Below, one piece after another: positions 12,601 to 22,910 of a stretch of DNA of 64,000 nt. The DNA comes from Gerris lacustris. Its lineage: Eukaryota > Arthropoda > Insecta > Hemiptera > Gerridae. The stretch spans positions 17,777,430 through 17,841,429 of the forward strand of contig OX578276.1 in NCBI GenBank assembly GCA_951217055.1. Direction: 5' to 3'. The stretch's first letter is position 1; the number at the start of each line of letters is the position of its first letter. The translations under genes and the position numbers were made by a program. The notes under the pieces were generated by a model that was given only the letters and a program-made list of their open reading frames with translations, searched no databases and was not told where the DNA came from.

Positions 12601-12662
12601 GGTGTCGTCAGCGAGCGTCCAGTGCAGTATGGGACACGACTGAGTATAGCCGCTTTGACTGA
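523..12662 (+). CDS. INCENP: INCENP (inner centromere protein), 3' part of gene, 5' incomplete
   Basis: Exons seen: 523-656, 1061-1304, 1931-2037, 6634-6682, 9709-9865 and 12490-12662. They total 864 nt (287 residues plus stop), and every junction is GT-AG and in phase. INCENP is the scaffold of the chromosomal passenger complex; its C-terminal IN-box binds and activates Aurora B at centromeres and the spindle midzone. The first four exons encode a highly charged Lys/Glu/Arg-rich helix, matching the single-alpha-helix/coiled-coil region that binds microtubules. Exon 5 carries an IN-box start (DYGL, DSTDDE, then PKWA). The last exon ends with RASSAVW, the Aurora B phosphorylation (TSS-type) segment followed by the conserved Trp, and ten residues later a TGA. 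The N-terminal centromere-targeting part must lie upstream of the window. Introns of 2.6-4.6 kb are filled with transposons. A candidate AATAAA lies at 12998. Identity is strong from the IN-box; exon boundaries are inferred by eye. Confidence 0.92.
1061..1304 (+). CDS. INCENP: INCENP exon, Glu/Lys/Arg-rich single-helix region
   Basis: The acceptor is TGTCCTGTAG and the donor CAG|GTAAAC. It encodes 81 residues of nearly uninterrupted alternating acidic and basic residues (KEKERLAKLQREKEEKEKQ and similar), typical of the INCENP single alpha-helix. It ends in phase 0. Confidence 0.88.
1931..2037 (+). CDS. INCENP: INCENP exon, charged helix continued
   Basis: The acceptor is GAATTACAG and the donor CAG|GTGCAA. 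It encodes EEEKRRQAEERMKQAEEAKK and more, continuing the helix of the previous exon. It ends two bases into a codon completed by the exon at 6634. Confidence 0.85.
2038..2931. other. INCENP intron, first part: no feature seen
   Basis: AT-rich intron sequence; I see no open frame with family character and no clear repeat before the hAT fragment at 2932. Confidence 0.6.
2932..3992 (+). mobile_element. Degenerate hAT transposon fragment in INCENP intron
   Basis: It starts with CAGGGGTTCCCAACGG, a typical hAT terminal sequence, followed by a GGTCC/GGACC-rich stretch that reappears as GGGGTCGATGAAG repeats at 3933-3972. Between them, 3239-3463 encodes a 74-residue piece with DEMSQD and FSVQLDEST, a segment characteristic of BED-type hAT (Charlie/ZBED5-like) transposases. 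The frame is broken on both sides and most of the transposase is missing. The right terminus (around GTTTCTAAACTG) is degenerate and no convincing 8-bp target duplication remains, so the right boundary is approximate. Confidence 0.65.
3239..3463 (+). pseudogene. hAT transposase fragment
   Basis: A 74-residue open piece has the LDEST motif found around the first catalytic Asp of hAT transposases. It has no zinc-finger BED domain and no dimerisation domain. It is a dead remnant on the sense strand of an INCENP intron. Confidence 0.6.
3993..5275. other. INCENP intron: nothing recognised
   Basis: Short open frames occur (for example 4481-4801) but they are hydrophobic, low-complexity and family-less. 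No repeat ends were recognised. Confidence 0.5.
5280..5906. mobile_element. piggyBac-like MITE (627 bp, TTAA target duplication)
   Basis: TTAA at 5276-5279 and 5907-5910 flanks termini CCCTGGAATGCTAATGG and, inverted, CCCTTAAATGCTAATGG. TTAA duplication plus CCC...GGG ends is the piggyBac signature. There is no transposase. The interior carries GTCGAATCGAC-type boxes near both ends and a degenerate GGGCCT-rich minisatellite (about 5525-5680). Confidence 0.85.
5525..5680 (+). repeat. Degenerate GGGCCT minisatellite with a G-quadruplex motif
   Basis: Imperfect repeats of GGGCCTaGGGataAGGGacaat type lie inside the piggyBac MITE. Four G3 tracts at 5577-5601 with loops of 4, 5 and 4 nt fit the standard G-quadruplex pattern. 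Confidence 0.7.
6634..6682 (+). CDS. INCENP: INCENP exon, 49 nt
   Basis: A T-rich tract ending CACAG precedes it and the donor is GTG|GTGAGT. It encodes LKEAEKIKKIKLKQNV, still the charged helix. Phase matches both neighbours. This short exon is supported by splice sites, phase and composition. Confidence 0.8.
6900..6980. repeat. 23-bp ACTAACTAACTACTACACAC tandem repeat
   Basis: Two full copies of a 23-bp unit plus partial copies (ACTACACTAACTAACTACTA) lie in the INCENP intron upstream of the TTAA-flanked element. Confidence 0.7.
7028..8852. mobile_element. TTAA-flanked element with CTCGAG-rich inverted termini (1.8 kb)
   Basis: TTAA stands at both ends (7024-7027, 8853-8856). Termini are AGCTAGGTGTCCACCTGAGAC and, inverted, AGGTAAGTGTCCATCTGAGAC. 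Each terminus contains its own palindrome built on CTCGAG (7045-7083; 8810-8830). No transposase was found. The superfamily is uncertain: TTAA suggests piggyBac but the ends do not start with CC. A second TTAA element is nested inside at 7236-7796. Confidence 0.7.
7236..7796. mobile_element. Nested piggyBac-like MITE (561 bp)
   Basis: TTAA at 7232-7235 and 7797-7800 flanks termini CCCTCAGGAACACGCGGTC and, inverted, CCCACGGGTGCACGCGGTC. Non-coding. It is inserted within the 7028-8852 element, so it is younger than that element. Confidence 0.8.
8870..9215 (+). repeat. Dispersed repeat family R1, copy 1
   Basis: It shares blocks such as ATGAGCTTCAAAT, AAATTGGAATTT and CAATGATAGA with 29800-30290, and in inverted orientation with 53395-53610; a short piece recurs at 51685-51735. 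No coding capacity; class unknown. A lone pogo-like terminus (CAGTAGAAAAGCCC) follows at 9262. Confidence 0.65.
9709..9865 (+). CDS. INCENP: INCENP exon with IN-box start
   Basis: The acceptor is CTGTTTCAG and the donor CACAC|GTACGT. It encodes the Pro/Lys linker (LPPKKPKNVN), then DYGLSDAE, DSTDDE and IPKWA, the conserved beginning of the IN-box that wraps Aurora B. It ends one base into an Arg codon. Confidence 0.93.
10021..10062. repeat. 18-bp hairpin in last INCENP intron
   Basis: The arms TCTTGTGCTAGAGACATC and GATGCCTCTAGCACAAGA are complementary with one mismatch, around a 6-nt loop. Function unknown; it lies about 150 nt after the IN-box exon. Confidence 0.75.
10912..12371. mobile_element. 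Fold-back element with GGGTAAATACCC-rich ends
   Basis: The ends are GTGATGTAAAATACCCG and, inverted, AGTGATGTGGGCCGGGTA. Both ends contain clustered GGGTAAATACCC palindromes (10921-11010; 12285-12362). Inside, about 11155-11328 plus 11571-11655 pairs with 11730-11962 as a long inverted repeat around a loop of roughly 60 nt. The open frame at 11719-11991 lies in this arm and resembles no family. No transposase and no clear target duplication; probably a non-autonomous DNA transposon in the last INCENP intron. Confidence 0.65.
11329..11562. mobile_element. Nested hAT-like MITE (234 bp)
   Basis: It starts CAGTGGTGTAACTATGG, ends GGCGCCACTG, and is flanked by 8-bp duplications GGGCCATG / CGGCCATG (7 of 8). 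It carries a G13 run at 11542. It interrupts one arm of the surrounding fold-back element, so it inserted later. Confidence 0.75.
12490..12662 (+). CDS. INCENP: INCENP terminal exon (IN-box end)
   Basis: The acceptor is TTTTAACAG. It encodes the second half of the IN-box (EVIVQTKVHPDLLLAFFPLH), then RQRASSAVW. The Ser pair before AVW corresponds to the Aurora B target site that locks the kinase active. The tail DTTEYSRFD precedes TGA. Confidence 0.93.
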
Positions 12663-14470
12663 ATCCAATGCAAGCTATCGTACCTTCTTCCCTTGTAATT
12701 ACCCCTTCTAAAAGATAACTACTTACTGTTTTTCCACGTATAATTCATTTTTTATTTAAGGATTCGCAGGAACTGTGGTCGTCAATGTAGAAAATTCTCG
12801 TATAGATTCCCCCCCCCCCCCCCCCACCAAAAAAAAGTACTAGCTAATTAATTATCTCACTTTTAAGTACTACATAAGTATTTCTTTCTTTATTGTTGGA
12901 GAGAAGTTCAAATAATTTTTTAATTATAGTAATAAAAAAAAAAAATGCCAATTACCTATTACTTTGATTTTGTTTCTACTGCAAAAATTTAGTTTTAATA
13001 AAAAAATGTGTTGTATAAAAGCTGACCTAAATATAATTGAACATTACATAAACATAGCTTTTTTTCAATATTTAATTATTTCCCTGTTAAAATTCAGTCA
13101 TTTCTGAAGTAATATTCTAAAAATTCTTAGCAATTTGTGAAAATCATCATAAAATTTATTCTGAAATTGTATTACGTTACATAATTATAAATGTGTTTAT
13201 AATAAATAAAATAATAATTTTAAGATTTTTATTAAATATAATGAAAGCCTTTTATAGCTGTACTACACTTTTTTGTTTTGTTTGTTTACATTTCATATGA
13301 CTCTTTTTTATCATTTGAACTCCCTAATTTTGATAACAAAATTAATTGTTATATTTATATCTTTATAGGTATATGACATAAAAAAAAATATAATAATAGG
13401 TTATTGGCATTCTAAATTTATATTTTTTCTCTACCTTCAATATTTAAGGCATAAGAATATCTACTTTGTACCAATCTCTAAATCCTACGAAGCCTTAAAA
13501 AAAAATCAAAATAAACTATTATATACTACTTTATTCTTTCTTTTTTTTCTAGATAAATTAAAATAAAATAAGCTACAACTTTTCTTCTCCAAAAGACTTG
13601 ATTGACTTAGTTCTGTGATAGTTAAAAACAAAAAGAAAGATCACATCTTGTAATTGTTTACATTTTGTATTGTTTACATTTTGCAGCATTTACATTTCTC
13701 TCTTTGCATCGACACTTGTTGTGCTCAAATTGATTTATGTTTAAGATTAAAAAATGAAAGAATTAAAACTAATTAGTGGAAAAGATGTATAACAAAAAAA
13801 TGAATCAAGGTAATATTAATTTATATAAATATATCATTTTTCTATTTATAAATATATATTATATATTATGAGAATCATCCTGTCTTTTAATATATATTTT
13901 TTTTATATAATATCATCTAGTGATTTAAGTTTTATATTTAAAAAAAAAAAAACCAAGAAAATTTATTTTATTATTACAAAAAATGTATTATTATTTATAC
14001 TTATTTATTTTCTTGTTAAACTGTAGTTTTTATCTGTAGTTATAGTCAAATTAATATATAATTTTTTTTATTTGTTTTTATATTCATGGTTTTTTTTTTC
14101 CTTTTATTGTATGAATAATTTTTTATTGTTATTGATTTTAATATATTTTGATTCTTAAACAAAATTGACTTTTGATTAGCTAAATATGGTATTGATGAGA
14201 AAATAATGTTTAATTTTTATATAGCCGATATTAGAACAATATATAACTGTGTCAAGATTTATCAAAAAGAAAAACCCTTAATGACCCCCGTCTATAAAAA
14301 TTAAATTAATATAAACGGGACAACTTCTAGAAAACCATGGAAAATAATGTTGGTTGTTTTTGTTTAAAATATAATAATTAGTAAGTTGTTTGAATTTAGA
14401 GATTCAAATATTATTATTGTTATTTTATATTAAGAAAAGGCAGAAGAACAATATATTGGATCCTACCTGT
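12663..14470. other. INCENP 3' UTR and AT-rich intergenic DNA
   Basis: Candidate AATAAA signals occur at 12998 and 13201. A C17 run lies at 12809-12825. The rest is low-complexity A/T DNA without open frames or recognised repeats. Confidence 0.6.
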
Positions 14471-14479
14471 TTATAAATC

Positions 14480-14545
14480 CATAGCTCTGTCGTTAGACTG
14501 TTGCTTCGTAAACAAGGTGAGCCCTGGTTTCAGTTCCCAGTGCTT
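14480..14545 (+). repeat. tRNA-like (SINE-type) fragment
   Basis: GTCGTTAGACTGTTG resembles a pol III A box and TGGTTTCAGTTCCC a B box about 35 nt later, as in tRNA-derived SINEs or tRNA pseudogenes. Too degenerate for a working tRNA. Confidence 0.45.
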
Positions 14546-15030
14546 GAGTTTATTTCTTCCCATTCTTCTTTGATAATAATATTAATGATCAACTTAAATC
14601 TTATCTGATACCTAAATGTTATTGTGATGAATTTCAGTCTAATTTGTGTCCAAATAAAAAAAAAAATACAAATAAACTAAACGAAGACCTAAACATTTTA
14701 TTATAAAAAAAAGAAGAAATAAAATAATAAATGTTTATAATTGTAGATTTTGTTTTTTCTCACCCCCTTTTATTTGAATATGAATATAATTGGGATGCCT
14801 AAGGTGGGTTCACAGCTAGCAGATCTCGGTGCGTATTCGGCCATATAGTTAATATTATATTCATGAAGCCATGGAAACATATCCGCTGGTTTTCCCTCCG
14901 CCGTATTTATTTAACAATACATTTTATTAACAGTTCAGCCAAGCTGTTGTTCATAGTTATCCCTTTATTAAATTTTATGCATCAAACTCATTTCAATGCA
15001 AGTATATGCATTGACAGTATCAAGTTTAAC

Positions 15031-15648
15031 TTATGAGCTTTCACTGACTTTTTTTATTAATAAAATCTGAAACAAATCACTGTCCATCCAAGCAGCCTTC
15101 TGATTTCGATAATATACAGGAAGTGATGCCACATTTATGTTTTTAAACGCTCTTGGCTTCTTAGATTTACCTATGACAAACAATGGTATTTTATGGCTGC
15201 CACTTGCATTGCTGCTTGTTGCAATTGTTAGTCTGTCCTTTGCTAATTTTGTGCCTGACACTTTTTCATTTCTTGCGGCGAGGGTTGTTTTTGGAAGCAT
15301 TTTATAATTTAGCCCCGTCTTGTCAATATTATAAATTTGGTTCGGCTTGAGTTTGTTTTCTTTAACTAAACTTTCATATTTTTATACAAACTCTTTAGCA
15401 GCAGCATCATCAGCTGAAAGTTTCTCTCCAGCAATGATAACATGTCTTACTCCATGACGAAGCTTCCAGGGGTGAAGCCAACCTTCGCTATTTTTTTTAT
15501 TTAAAATTACAGCCTTTTCTTTAATGATAGGACCTGACAGTGGAGTTCCCTTACCCCTTTCCTGGCAAAACCATAACCATAACGCATCATCCAAAAGTTC
15601 AAGTTATGGCTTCTTTAACATTTTTCACACACATTGGGGGTTCTACTG
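15031..15648 (-). pseudogene. Tigger/pogo-type transposase remnant
   Basis: Two minus-strand pieces in order. 15594-15382 encodes DDALWLWFCQERGKG...LSGPIIKEKA, the Tc5/CENP-B helix-turn-helix DNA-binding domain. 15345-15031 encodes IYNIDKTGLNYKMLPK, then GSHKIPLFVIGKSKKPRAFK, the start of the DDE domain of jerky/Tigger transposases, including its first Asp. Stops separate the pieces, and the frame ends soon after WMDSDLF, so the rest of the catalytic domain is gone. A terminus (inverted: TACAGTAGAACCCCCAA) at 15616-15648 abuts the HTH, so the N-terminal PSQ domain is deleted. No host gene character. Confidence 0.85.
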
Positions 15649-17070
15649 TATATAACTGATGTATAAGAAACAAAGGCCTATTACATTTGTATAACCTCTG
15701 TAGCAATGTTAGCCTTTTTTCTTTGTAGTTTTTTATTTTAAATATGCTGAATTATATTCCCAACCTTTGAGAGTTTGTTGTACCCTAATAAAATTTTATA
15801 AATTGAATTGTTTTTATGCATTAAGAAAAAACATCCCCCATACATAATTATCGTCCCTTTAGCATTAATAAGGTTTGTAAGATGGATCTTAATAATGATT
15901 TTTATTAGGATAAAGTCTATCGTCTCAATTATTAGCTAATGAAATTTACTTCCCCCTTCAGCACATTTCATCACTTATAGTGGCACATCCTTATTTGTGG
16001 TTTGTCTTGTGAAGATGGTTTTGGTGGCTCAGAAGGTGGAAGCTGGTTGCCTCTAATATGGCTATTTTTACACATGTCCAACATTAAATGTTTATCTATT
16101 TGCCTGGAATTTATTCCTACACCAATTGATCTCTAGGGGGTGTTAATCACTACACTACTGGGAGGACATCCCTAATTCTCTCAGTCTGGTATGTTGATAC
16201 CTCCTTCCTTGGGCCCTTTTTCTTACAACCCTGCCACTCCTACTCTTTCTGGAGTGGGGCAAACCCTTCTCCCTTTCCCTCTCTAGTTTGTTTGATCAGT
16301 GCGTCTTCTGCTGTCTTATATTAGAGTTTGTCCCACGGTATCTCTGGCTGAATTGGGGAGGAAGTAAAAATAAATTAATAGTAAAAAAAAAAATCTTAGA
16401 GACCCTGTAGGAAAAACTCTCCTGCAGAAGTTATGGATACAGAGCTAGTCGAAAGTTTTACCACATCCCCAATAACTTTTTAATGTATTCGTAAAGAAAA
16501 ACCAAACTTATGAAATGTTTGTAAGGCATAAAGATGTACTTTTTGTCCCCTCACACTAAATTGGGGATTTTGGGTAGGGTACATCTCAAACATTTTAAAT
16601 TTAAACTCCTACCCATTCCTAAATGACAACTTCTAATTTATAGGTCTTGATAAAAGATAAAATAACAGCATAAACAAGAGGTTTTAATCTCAATCATATC
16701 CAAAATGGCAACTGATAAACTAATTCAAAAAGTTTCACATTGCTTTTGATTAAAAAGAAAATCAACATTTAGTTGCCCCCCTACAAAGAGACACACACTC
16801 ATCTACATATTTATGTCTTTAATACAATTCATGAATTTGGTTTTCCTCTGCTTATACATTAAAAAGTTAATGGTGTGACCCAACACTTTTGACTTATCCT
16901 GTGTATATTTCATTCTTTCCAAGGGTCTTCGACAAGATTTCTGATTTTGCTGAATATAAATAAATTCTCTACTGATATAAAGGCCTACAAATAAATGTCA
17001 GCAGCTATTAATTTTATTGATAAAAGAACCTATGGAAATGAAATGCCAATTATAGTAAAGGCTTTTAATT
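15649..17070. other. Intergenic DNA, nothing recognised
   Basis: Moderately AT-rich with no family-bearing open frame and no recognised repeat ends. Confidence 0.5.
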
Positions 17071-17076
17071 ATAAGG

Positions 17077-17468
17077 GTTGATGTAGCGTATCTGGGTTAT
17101 CACGTATAGAAATGGAAAAACTGACAAATATAATGCATATATAATTAAAGTGTTTCCTGTATATATTTATAAAAATTGCATTATTTATGGATACTTTTTC
17201 ATTTCATACTCTCTCGAAAAACCTGATATGCTACATCGAAGTTAATCTACGACAGATACATACGCCCAAGATTCGCAAAATCGACCTGTATACAGCTGTG
17301 TCTCAAAATAGAGGACTGAAGATGGAAAATGTATTAAGAGAAAACTTATGAAATGAAGAAGTATCCATAATTGGTGCATTTTTGATCAATCTAGAGACAA
17401 TACTTTAATTATATGTGCCAGTTTTTTTTTCATTTCTATACATGGGGCCCCAGATACGCTACATCAAC
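17077..17468. mobile_element. MITE with GTTGATGTAGCGTATCTGGG termini
   Basis: GTTGATGTAGCGTATCTGGG at the left end matches the inverted right end, and similarity continues inward (GTATAGAAATG, ACATATAATTAAAGT). 392 bp, non-coding. No clear target duplication, so the superfamily is not assigned. Confidence 0.75.
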
Positions 17469-17792
17469 TTAATACTGCCATGGTGTGTGTATACAATACA
17501 CTAATGGATTACTTGTACACATTGTTTTACAGTTTATAGCATAATCTTCACTGAAATGTAAAGAATCACTTTGCAACTAAAATAGATAAACATAGCATAA
17601 GAATTGTAGATAAAGAATATGATGAGATATGGGAGCGTCTATGGAGGTCGTTTAAGGAATAATATAAAATGCCTCTCCACTTATATTGAAATTTGTTATT
17701 ATTTTATATTATTTCTTGTAGATAAATAAAGTTATTTAGCTGTGAATTTATTTAGGGGAAGTACAGAAGAAAACAATTCGAGTACAGTAGAG

Positions 17793-17860
17793 TCTCGCTA
17801 ATCCGGGTTTGACGGGACCGGACCCAGTCCGGATTAAACGGAATCAGTTTTAAAATGTCT
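17793..17860 (+). repeat. Solitary pogo/Tigger-like terminus
   Basis: TACAGTAGAGTCTCGCTAAT followed by CCGGGTTTGACGGGACCGGA is a Tigger-type end with an internal CCGG palindrome. The partner end was not found. Confidence 0.5.
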
Positions 17861-18544
17861 TTAAAACAAGCTTTAGTAGGTTAAAACTATTGTAATCGAG
17901 GTTTTTATCGTATTACTTTTATAAGTCTCCAAAGCATGCTTGTACAACGTATGGGTATAACACTATTTAAGTTAAGGGCTTTTCTGTAACCTGTCCGAAT
18001 ATCAAATGAATTAAAATAAAATGACAATCTATTAAGCAGGTGCAGGTATAGAAGGGACTTCCTGAGAAACAGGCTGAGTTCCGATATGAAATTCGAGGAG
18101 CGATAATTATTTCACAAAAAGTTGAGACATTAGACATTGTCGGCTTGGCGAAATTTCATGGCACTGGGTTAGTAGGTATTTAGCCAGTATTTTCACATAA
18201 TTAGTCAGTAAATTTGACCTTACAACCAGTTTGCAGCCCTGCTCTCAATCAATAAGGTTAAGCAGCATCGAGTGTGGCTGTTGTTGAATGGGTAACCACC
18301 ACCTTTGACCCCACAGTTCTTGCTTCAATTCGTGAGGGGCCTCGATCGGGCCCCCCACTTGTCTACGCAGCATTGTTTAAACAATGGGAGACAGTTCCTA
18401 AGAGATAGTGCTACCAGGTTTCAACTTGGAAAACCATGTCAACTCTATTGGTTTTTATAAAAACAAAATTGAGATATGAGACATGTCTTACCTACCAACA
18501 CTTCACAAAAATGTGAAGAGTTTGAGCTTCTAACCCCAGATGTG

Positions 18545-19110
18545 TTCAAAAAGTATCCGACCTAATTTTGTTTTAAGCTTGGGGATTCTCAAATGGAAAC
18601 AATCCGCAAGATTTAGCAAGTGTTTAGGAATGAAGGGATGGGCACCACACAAATAAAGAAGTGGTACAACCGCTTCAAAGATGGCCGCTTATCCATGGAG
18701 AGTGCGGCTACCGCACCAGAAGCACGGTCCTGCAGCATCCCGAAATGAGGCCGTTATTGAACAAGTAAGGAACTTGGTGATGCAGAATCGCCGAATGACG
18801 ATCAGAGAACTTGTATACGAGGTGAACATTAGTTTTGGGTCCATTCAATCCATTTTGACTGAAGACTTGGTCCTCAGGAGGGTCTCGGCAAAGTTTGTGC
18901 CAAAATTGCTAACAATTGAGCGGCCATCCTCGAAGCGGTTATACCACTCCTTTATTTGTATGGTACACATCGCTTCGTTCCCAAACACTTGTTAAATTTT
19001 GCGGATTGTTTCCATTTGAGAATCGCCAAGCTTAAAACAAAATTTGATGCAGTAACGCTGTTCGACTTTTTCTGTCAGAAAGAAAAATCCAACGACACTC
19101 ACTCGCACTT
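18545..19110. mobile_element. Fold-back mariner fragment (two opposed 5' ends)
   Basis: Plus strand 18570-18910 encodes pieces of a mariner transposase N-terminus: SQMETIRKI, KKWYNRFKDGR, then NEAVIEQVRNL...MTIRELVYEV (the second helix-turn-helix). The minus strand from about 19100 to 18925 encodes a second copy of the same start (KVEQRYCIKFCFKLGDSQME, IKEWYNRFEDGR). Hence 18565-18680 and 18925-19047 form a long inverted repeat. Stops and the absence of the DDD catalytic domain make it dead. Confidence 0.8.
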
Positions 19111-19329
19111 TGTTTTTTTCCTTTGTTTGACCAATAAAAATTAAAAAATCTGGTGTAAAAGAAAGAGATAAGTAGGCTATTTTGAGGCTACTAATCTACA
19201 TTGGTCAAACAATTTTTTGAAAGCTATCTCCTTGACTAAAAGAAGTACCCAAATTACAGCCTCTCCCACTTAGTAGCACAGGGAGGGTTGTCACTTGTTG
19301 GTACCTACCAATTGTGCTACTTAATTGGG

Positions 19330-19515
19330 CTCTAGTTCACTAACCCCGTTTAGTGTTCAGCCACTTCACACACCAATGTACAACCGAAGTTATTATGGTG
19401 TGATCCATGTAAATCAAAGTGCCTAGGCATGGGATTGAACCAGTGACCTAAACCTTGATTCATAGATGCCCGAGCAGATGTCACTATTGACTTTCACACC
19501 ATGGCTACTCTGCAT
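19330..19515 (-). repeat. tRNA-derived SINE, copy 1
   Basis: On the minus strand CAGAGTAGCCATGGTGTGAAA resembles an A box region and CACTGGTTCAATCCCATGC a B box. It shares the post-B-box block TTTGATTTACAT with the copy at 39590-39712. Confidence 0.7.
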
Positions 19516-20726
19516 TCCTTTCCTTTCGCTCATAGCTGTGATTGTTAAGGCAATAGTCTCTTCTGCTTGGACAAATAAAAATTAAGATTACCTATTGCAC
19601 TATTATTTACATGGCTCATTATTGATCACACCAATGGTTAATTGGTGTGTAAAGTAGTTGGAACTCTCAATAAGTGGTCCAACATAAGTAATACTACGCC
19701 TAACACTACGTTTATTAACTCTGACTGTTATTGAGTTGGATTATTCCTATCAGAACACTAGTCATGAGTAAAAAAGCAATTTTTATGAGAATATCTATGT
19801 ACTATTCAATTATTCTTTTTATCAATAAAACATAATAAGTGTTAATTATGGAATTTTATCAGTTTCTTTTATAAATATCAGTATAATAGACAAATATACC
19901 AAATAGGAGCTCATATAAGAGTTTTTTTTATGGATTAATCCAATTTTTTTTCTCATTCGTCCCTTTCCTTCTGGAAGTTCCACTTCCTTGGAGAAGTGGA
20001 AATGCAATAATTTCTTTCTTCTAAATTACCCCATCAAATTTCAAGAATATACTTATTCAGGAAACGTGTTAATGATACATGAACGAGGGCTTATATCAAA
20101 TACAGTAATACATTTATTGGCATTTTAATAATGATGTTTATGATTAATACACCCTATCTTCCAAATGTAGTTGGCCTGAGGACAGTGTATATGAAATATA
20201 GTTATTATTTATTATTATTTTTATTAATATTTTTATAATATTAATTTATAAATATTTTAAGACAAATATGTCTGTATTTTTATTAAGAAAATTTATAAAT
20301 TCCTATTCGATTATTGAGGTGTTCTTGATTTAATAAAATAATTGATAAAAAAAAAGAAATTAAATAAAAAAAATGATATTGTAATTAGGGATAAACATGT
20401 TATTAATGATGTTTATGTATTATATTTTTTTTAATTAAAATGTGTAATATTAGTGTTAATTTTGTACTTTTCTTCTTGTTTTATTTGTTATAAACTTTAC
20501 GTATTCTTTATTATGTGTATACAACATAGTATTAATGTACTGTTTCTTTTTATATATATGTGGAAGAAAAATATGAAAACTTTAAAACATTGATAAATTA
20601 ATGTGAAAAAGATAATAATAAGCACATACCTAATAAAGAACATTCTTATGTGAAACTTTTTTTTTGTTATTATTATCCATTTAATTAAGAAGCGAATTTA
20701 CTATCAAGTGTACCAAAGGTTTCAGC

Positions 20727-22910
20727 CAGGGGCGTAGCTATCGGGTCGAAGCGCCCGCAGTCGTGGGGGCACAGGTTTGAGGTCAGAAAGTGAAAAAAAA
20801 ATTGTACAAATACAAAAAAAGGTTTCCCCGAACGAAACAACAACACTTTGGGTTCTTATAGGACATTTGACGCTGAACATAAAAGTCCCTAAAACAAGGA
20901 TATTTCGAGATATTCCTTAAAAAAACAACATTTAAAACATCACTTTTGGGCGTTTATCTTTCAAATTCTACAATACTCTGCTTCTGACCATAAAACACCT
21001 TGAAAAAACCTTGTAAAGAACAAAAATTTTCATTGACTGAAATCTATCCCAGCTCTGAACAACAAACCCCTGATTTTCAGCGAAATTTCAAAATTATACG
21101 TCCCTGTCACTTTATTTATTACTCAATCCATAAAGGTGATCTCTATCAGCGCTCAATTTTAAAGGATTTTGATGTAGAGAGCTTAAATTAGTTTAATTCG
21201 ACTCTCTACAAGATTTGCTTCATGGAGTATTAGAAAATTGTAAGGATAAACTCACAAAAGTGATGTTTTTTTGCGAATATCTCGAAAACGAAGCTATTCC
21301 GGATCCATGTTTATAGGGACTTTTTGATCAGCGTCAAATTTCCTATAAGAACCCGTCGTGTTGTGGTTTTGTTTGGGGAAACCGTTTTTGCATTTGTACA
21401 AGAATTTGTTTTGATCCGGACCGAGAAATTTCACGTCTGGTAACATTCAATCCACCATAATTCAAAAACCAGTCCGTTGATCTTAAACTTTAATCATACC
21501 ATTTGAAAGCTTATGAAAAGCAGATGTTTTTCCTGAAATCCCCACACTTCTAACATCCCTCAATTAATAGTAAAAAGCTCAGGAATTTTGTAACAGGACT
21601 TAAAAAATGAGTGATTCTGAAAGGATTTTTTATCTTTAAAATTGGCCCTTTGCCTAATTTCCCTATCTCATTTAGTTTTTGAGATATTAGGCATTTTTTA
21701 AAATTTTGGTTAAAACTTTAAAAAAAAAATTGATATCTCGAGAACTGTTGAGAAATGGGAATATGCTTACTCGACATTTTTTATTGCATTTGACCCATAG
21801 AATGCATCAGTTTTGTTATGACCTGTCACCCTGTATATTTCGAATGTTTTGAGTTGAATTTTATGATCATATGTAAATAGCTGCTTTTTAGACACTTAAG
21901 ATTAACCTTCGTAATTTTTACGAACACTGTAGTACAGTTAATCTGTCGTGATAAAAGGCTGTCCGCGGAAATTTTTTTTTTTGCATGGATCGCTTGGGAC
22001 ACATGAGATGAGCTTAACTTTAACTTTGCGGGACTGTCTGGAAGGGGGAAGTAAAATGCAAAAACAGAAAAAAAACAAAAACAATAATTACTTCGAGGGA
22101 CCTTTTTTTTCATGAATCGGTTGGGGCACATGAGAAAACCTTAATTCAAACTTTACGGGACTGTTCGGAAGGCGGAGTGTCTAATTACAAATGTGCAGGC
22201 AAGAGGGAGTACCTGGCTTGCCTTCGTACCAAGGGGGGGGGGGGGGGAGAAGTTGCCGGAATGTTGCACGGGGTGAAAAGTGAAACAGTAAAATATTGAA
22301 TAATGAAAAATAATTGGTTGAACTTTAGGAGGCAAGGAAATAAGGGTAAGGGTAAGAAAAAGAGGTAACATAGGGTGATGAAGGCTTACAGTTTTGATGA
22401 CTTGAATGGCGTACAAAAGCGACAGGCGCGGGTGGAAGTGAGTCCCTGCTCCCACACTGTAACAGAGAGACTGGATCTCCTACGTCCGGAGGCGTAAGGG
22501 CTCTCACGCTACTTCCTCTCACCGCCGAGTAGCAGCACCGTCGGGCCTTATCTTCGTAAGTTAATTCTTCTTATAGGGAGGGAAGATAAGGAAGGTTTTA
22601 TAAGGAAAATAAATAACTAAAAAGTGGCGCGAACACAAACATTAAACTTCGTTCTTCAAATGTATCATATATTTTTGTTTATTTAGTATATTCTTATTAT
22701 TAATTATTATTATTATATATTTTGACGATTACTAATTTTTTTAAGAACTTCCTTAAGATTGCCTAAGCTACTTATTTGATTCTTATTGTTACAACTCACT
22801 GTTACTCGATAATAATATCGATTTACATTTTAAATAAAGGGCACTTATTAAGTAAGGGGCGCATTTTTTTATCTTGCGGGTGGGCGCTATCAGAGCTAGC
22901 TATGCCACTG
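20727..22910. mobile_element. hAT-like non-autonomous element (2.2 kb)
   Basis: Termini are CAGGGGCGTAGCTATCGGG and, inverted, CAGTGGCATAGCTAGCTCTG, with further matches (GCGCCCRCMCG). Flanking 8-bp repeats GTTTCAGC / GTTACGGC match at 6 of 8. The CAG start and 8-bp duplication fit hAT. No transposase is seen. Inside, 20818-20955 and 21255-21395 form an inverted repeat (GGTTCTTATAGGA / TCCTATAAGAACC), two related segments lie at 22005-22040 and 22125-22175, and a G15 run lies at 22233. Confidence 0.75.

Noticed and set aside
15031..15648. A domesticated CENP-B/jerky-like host gene
   Set aside because: The frame is interrupted, the N-terminal domain is replaced by a transposon terminus and the catalytic domain is truncated.
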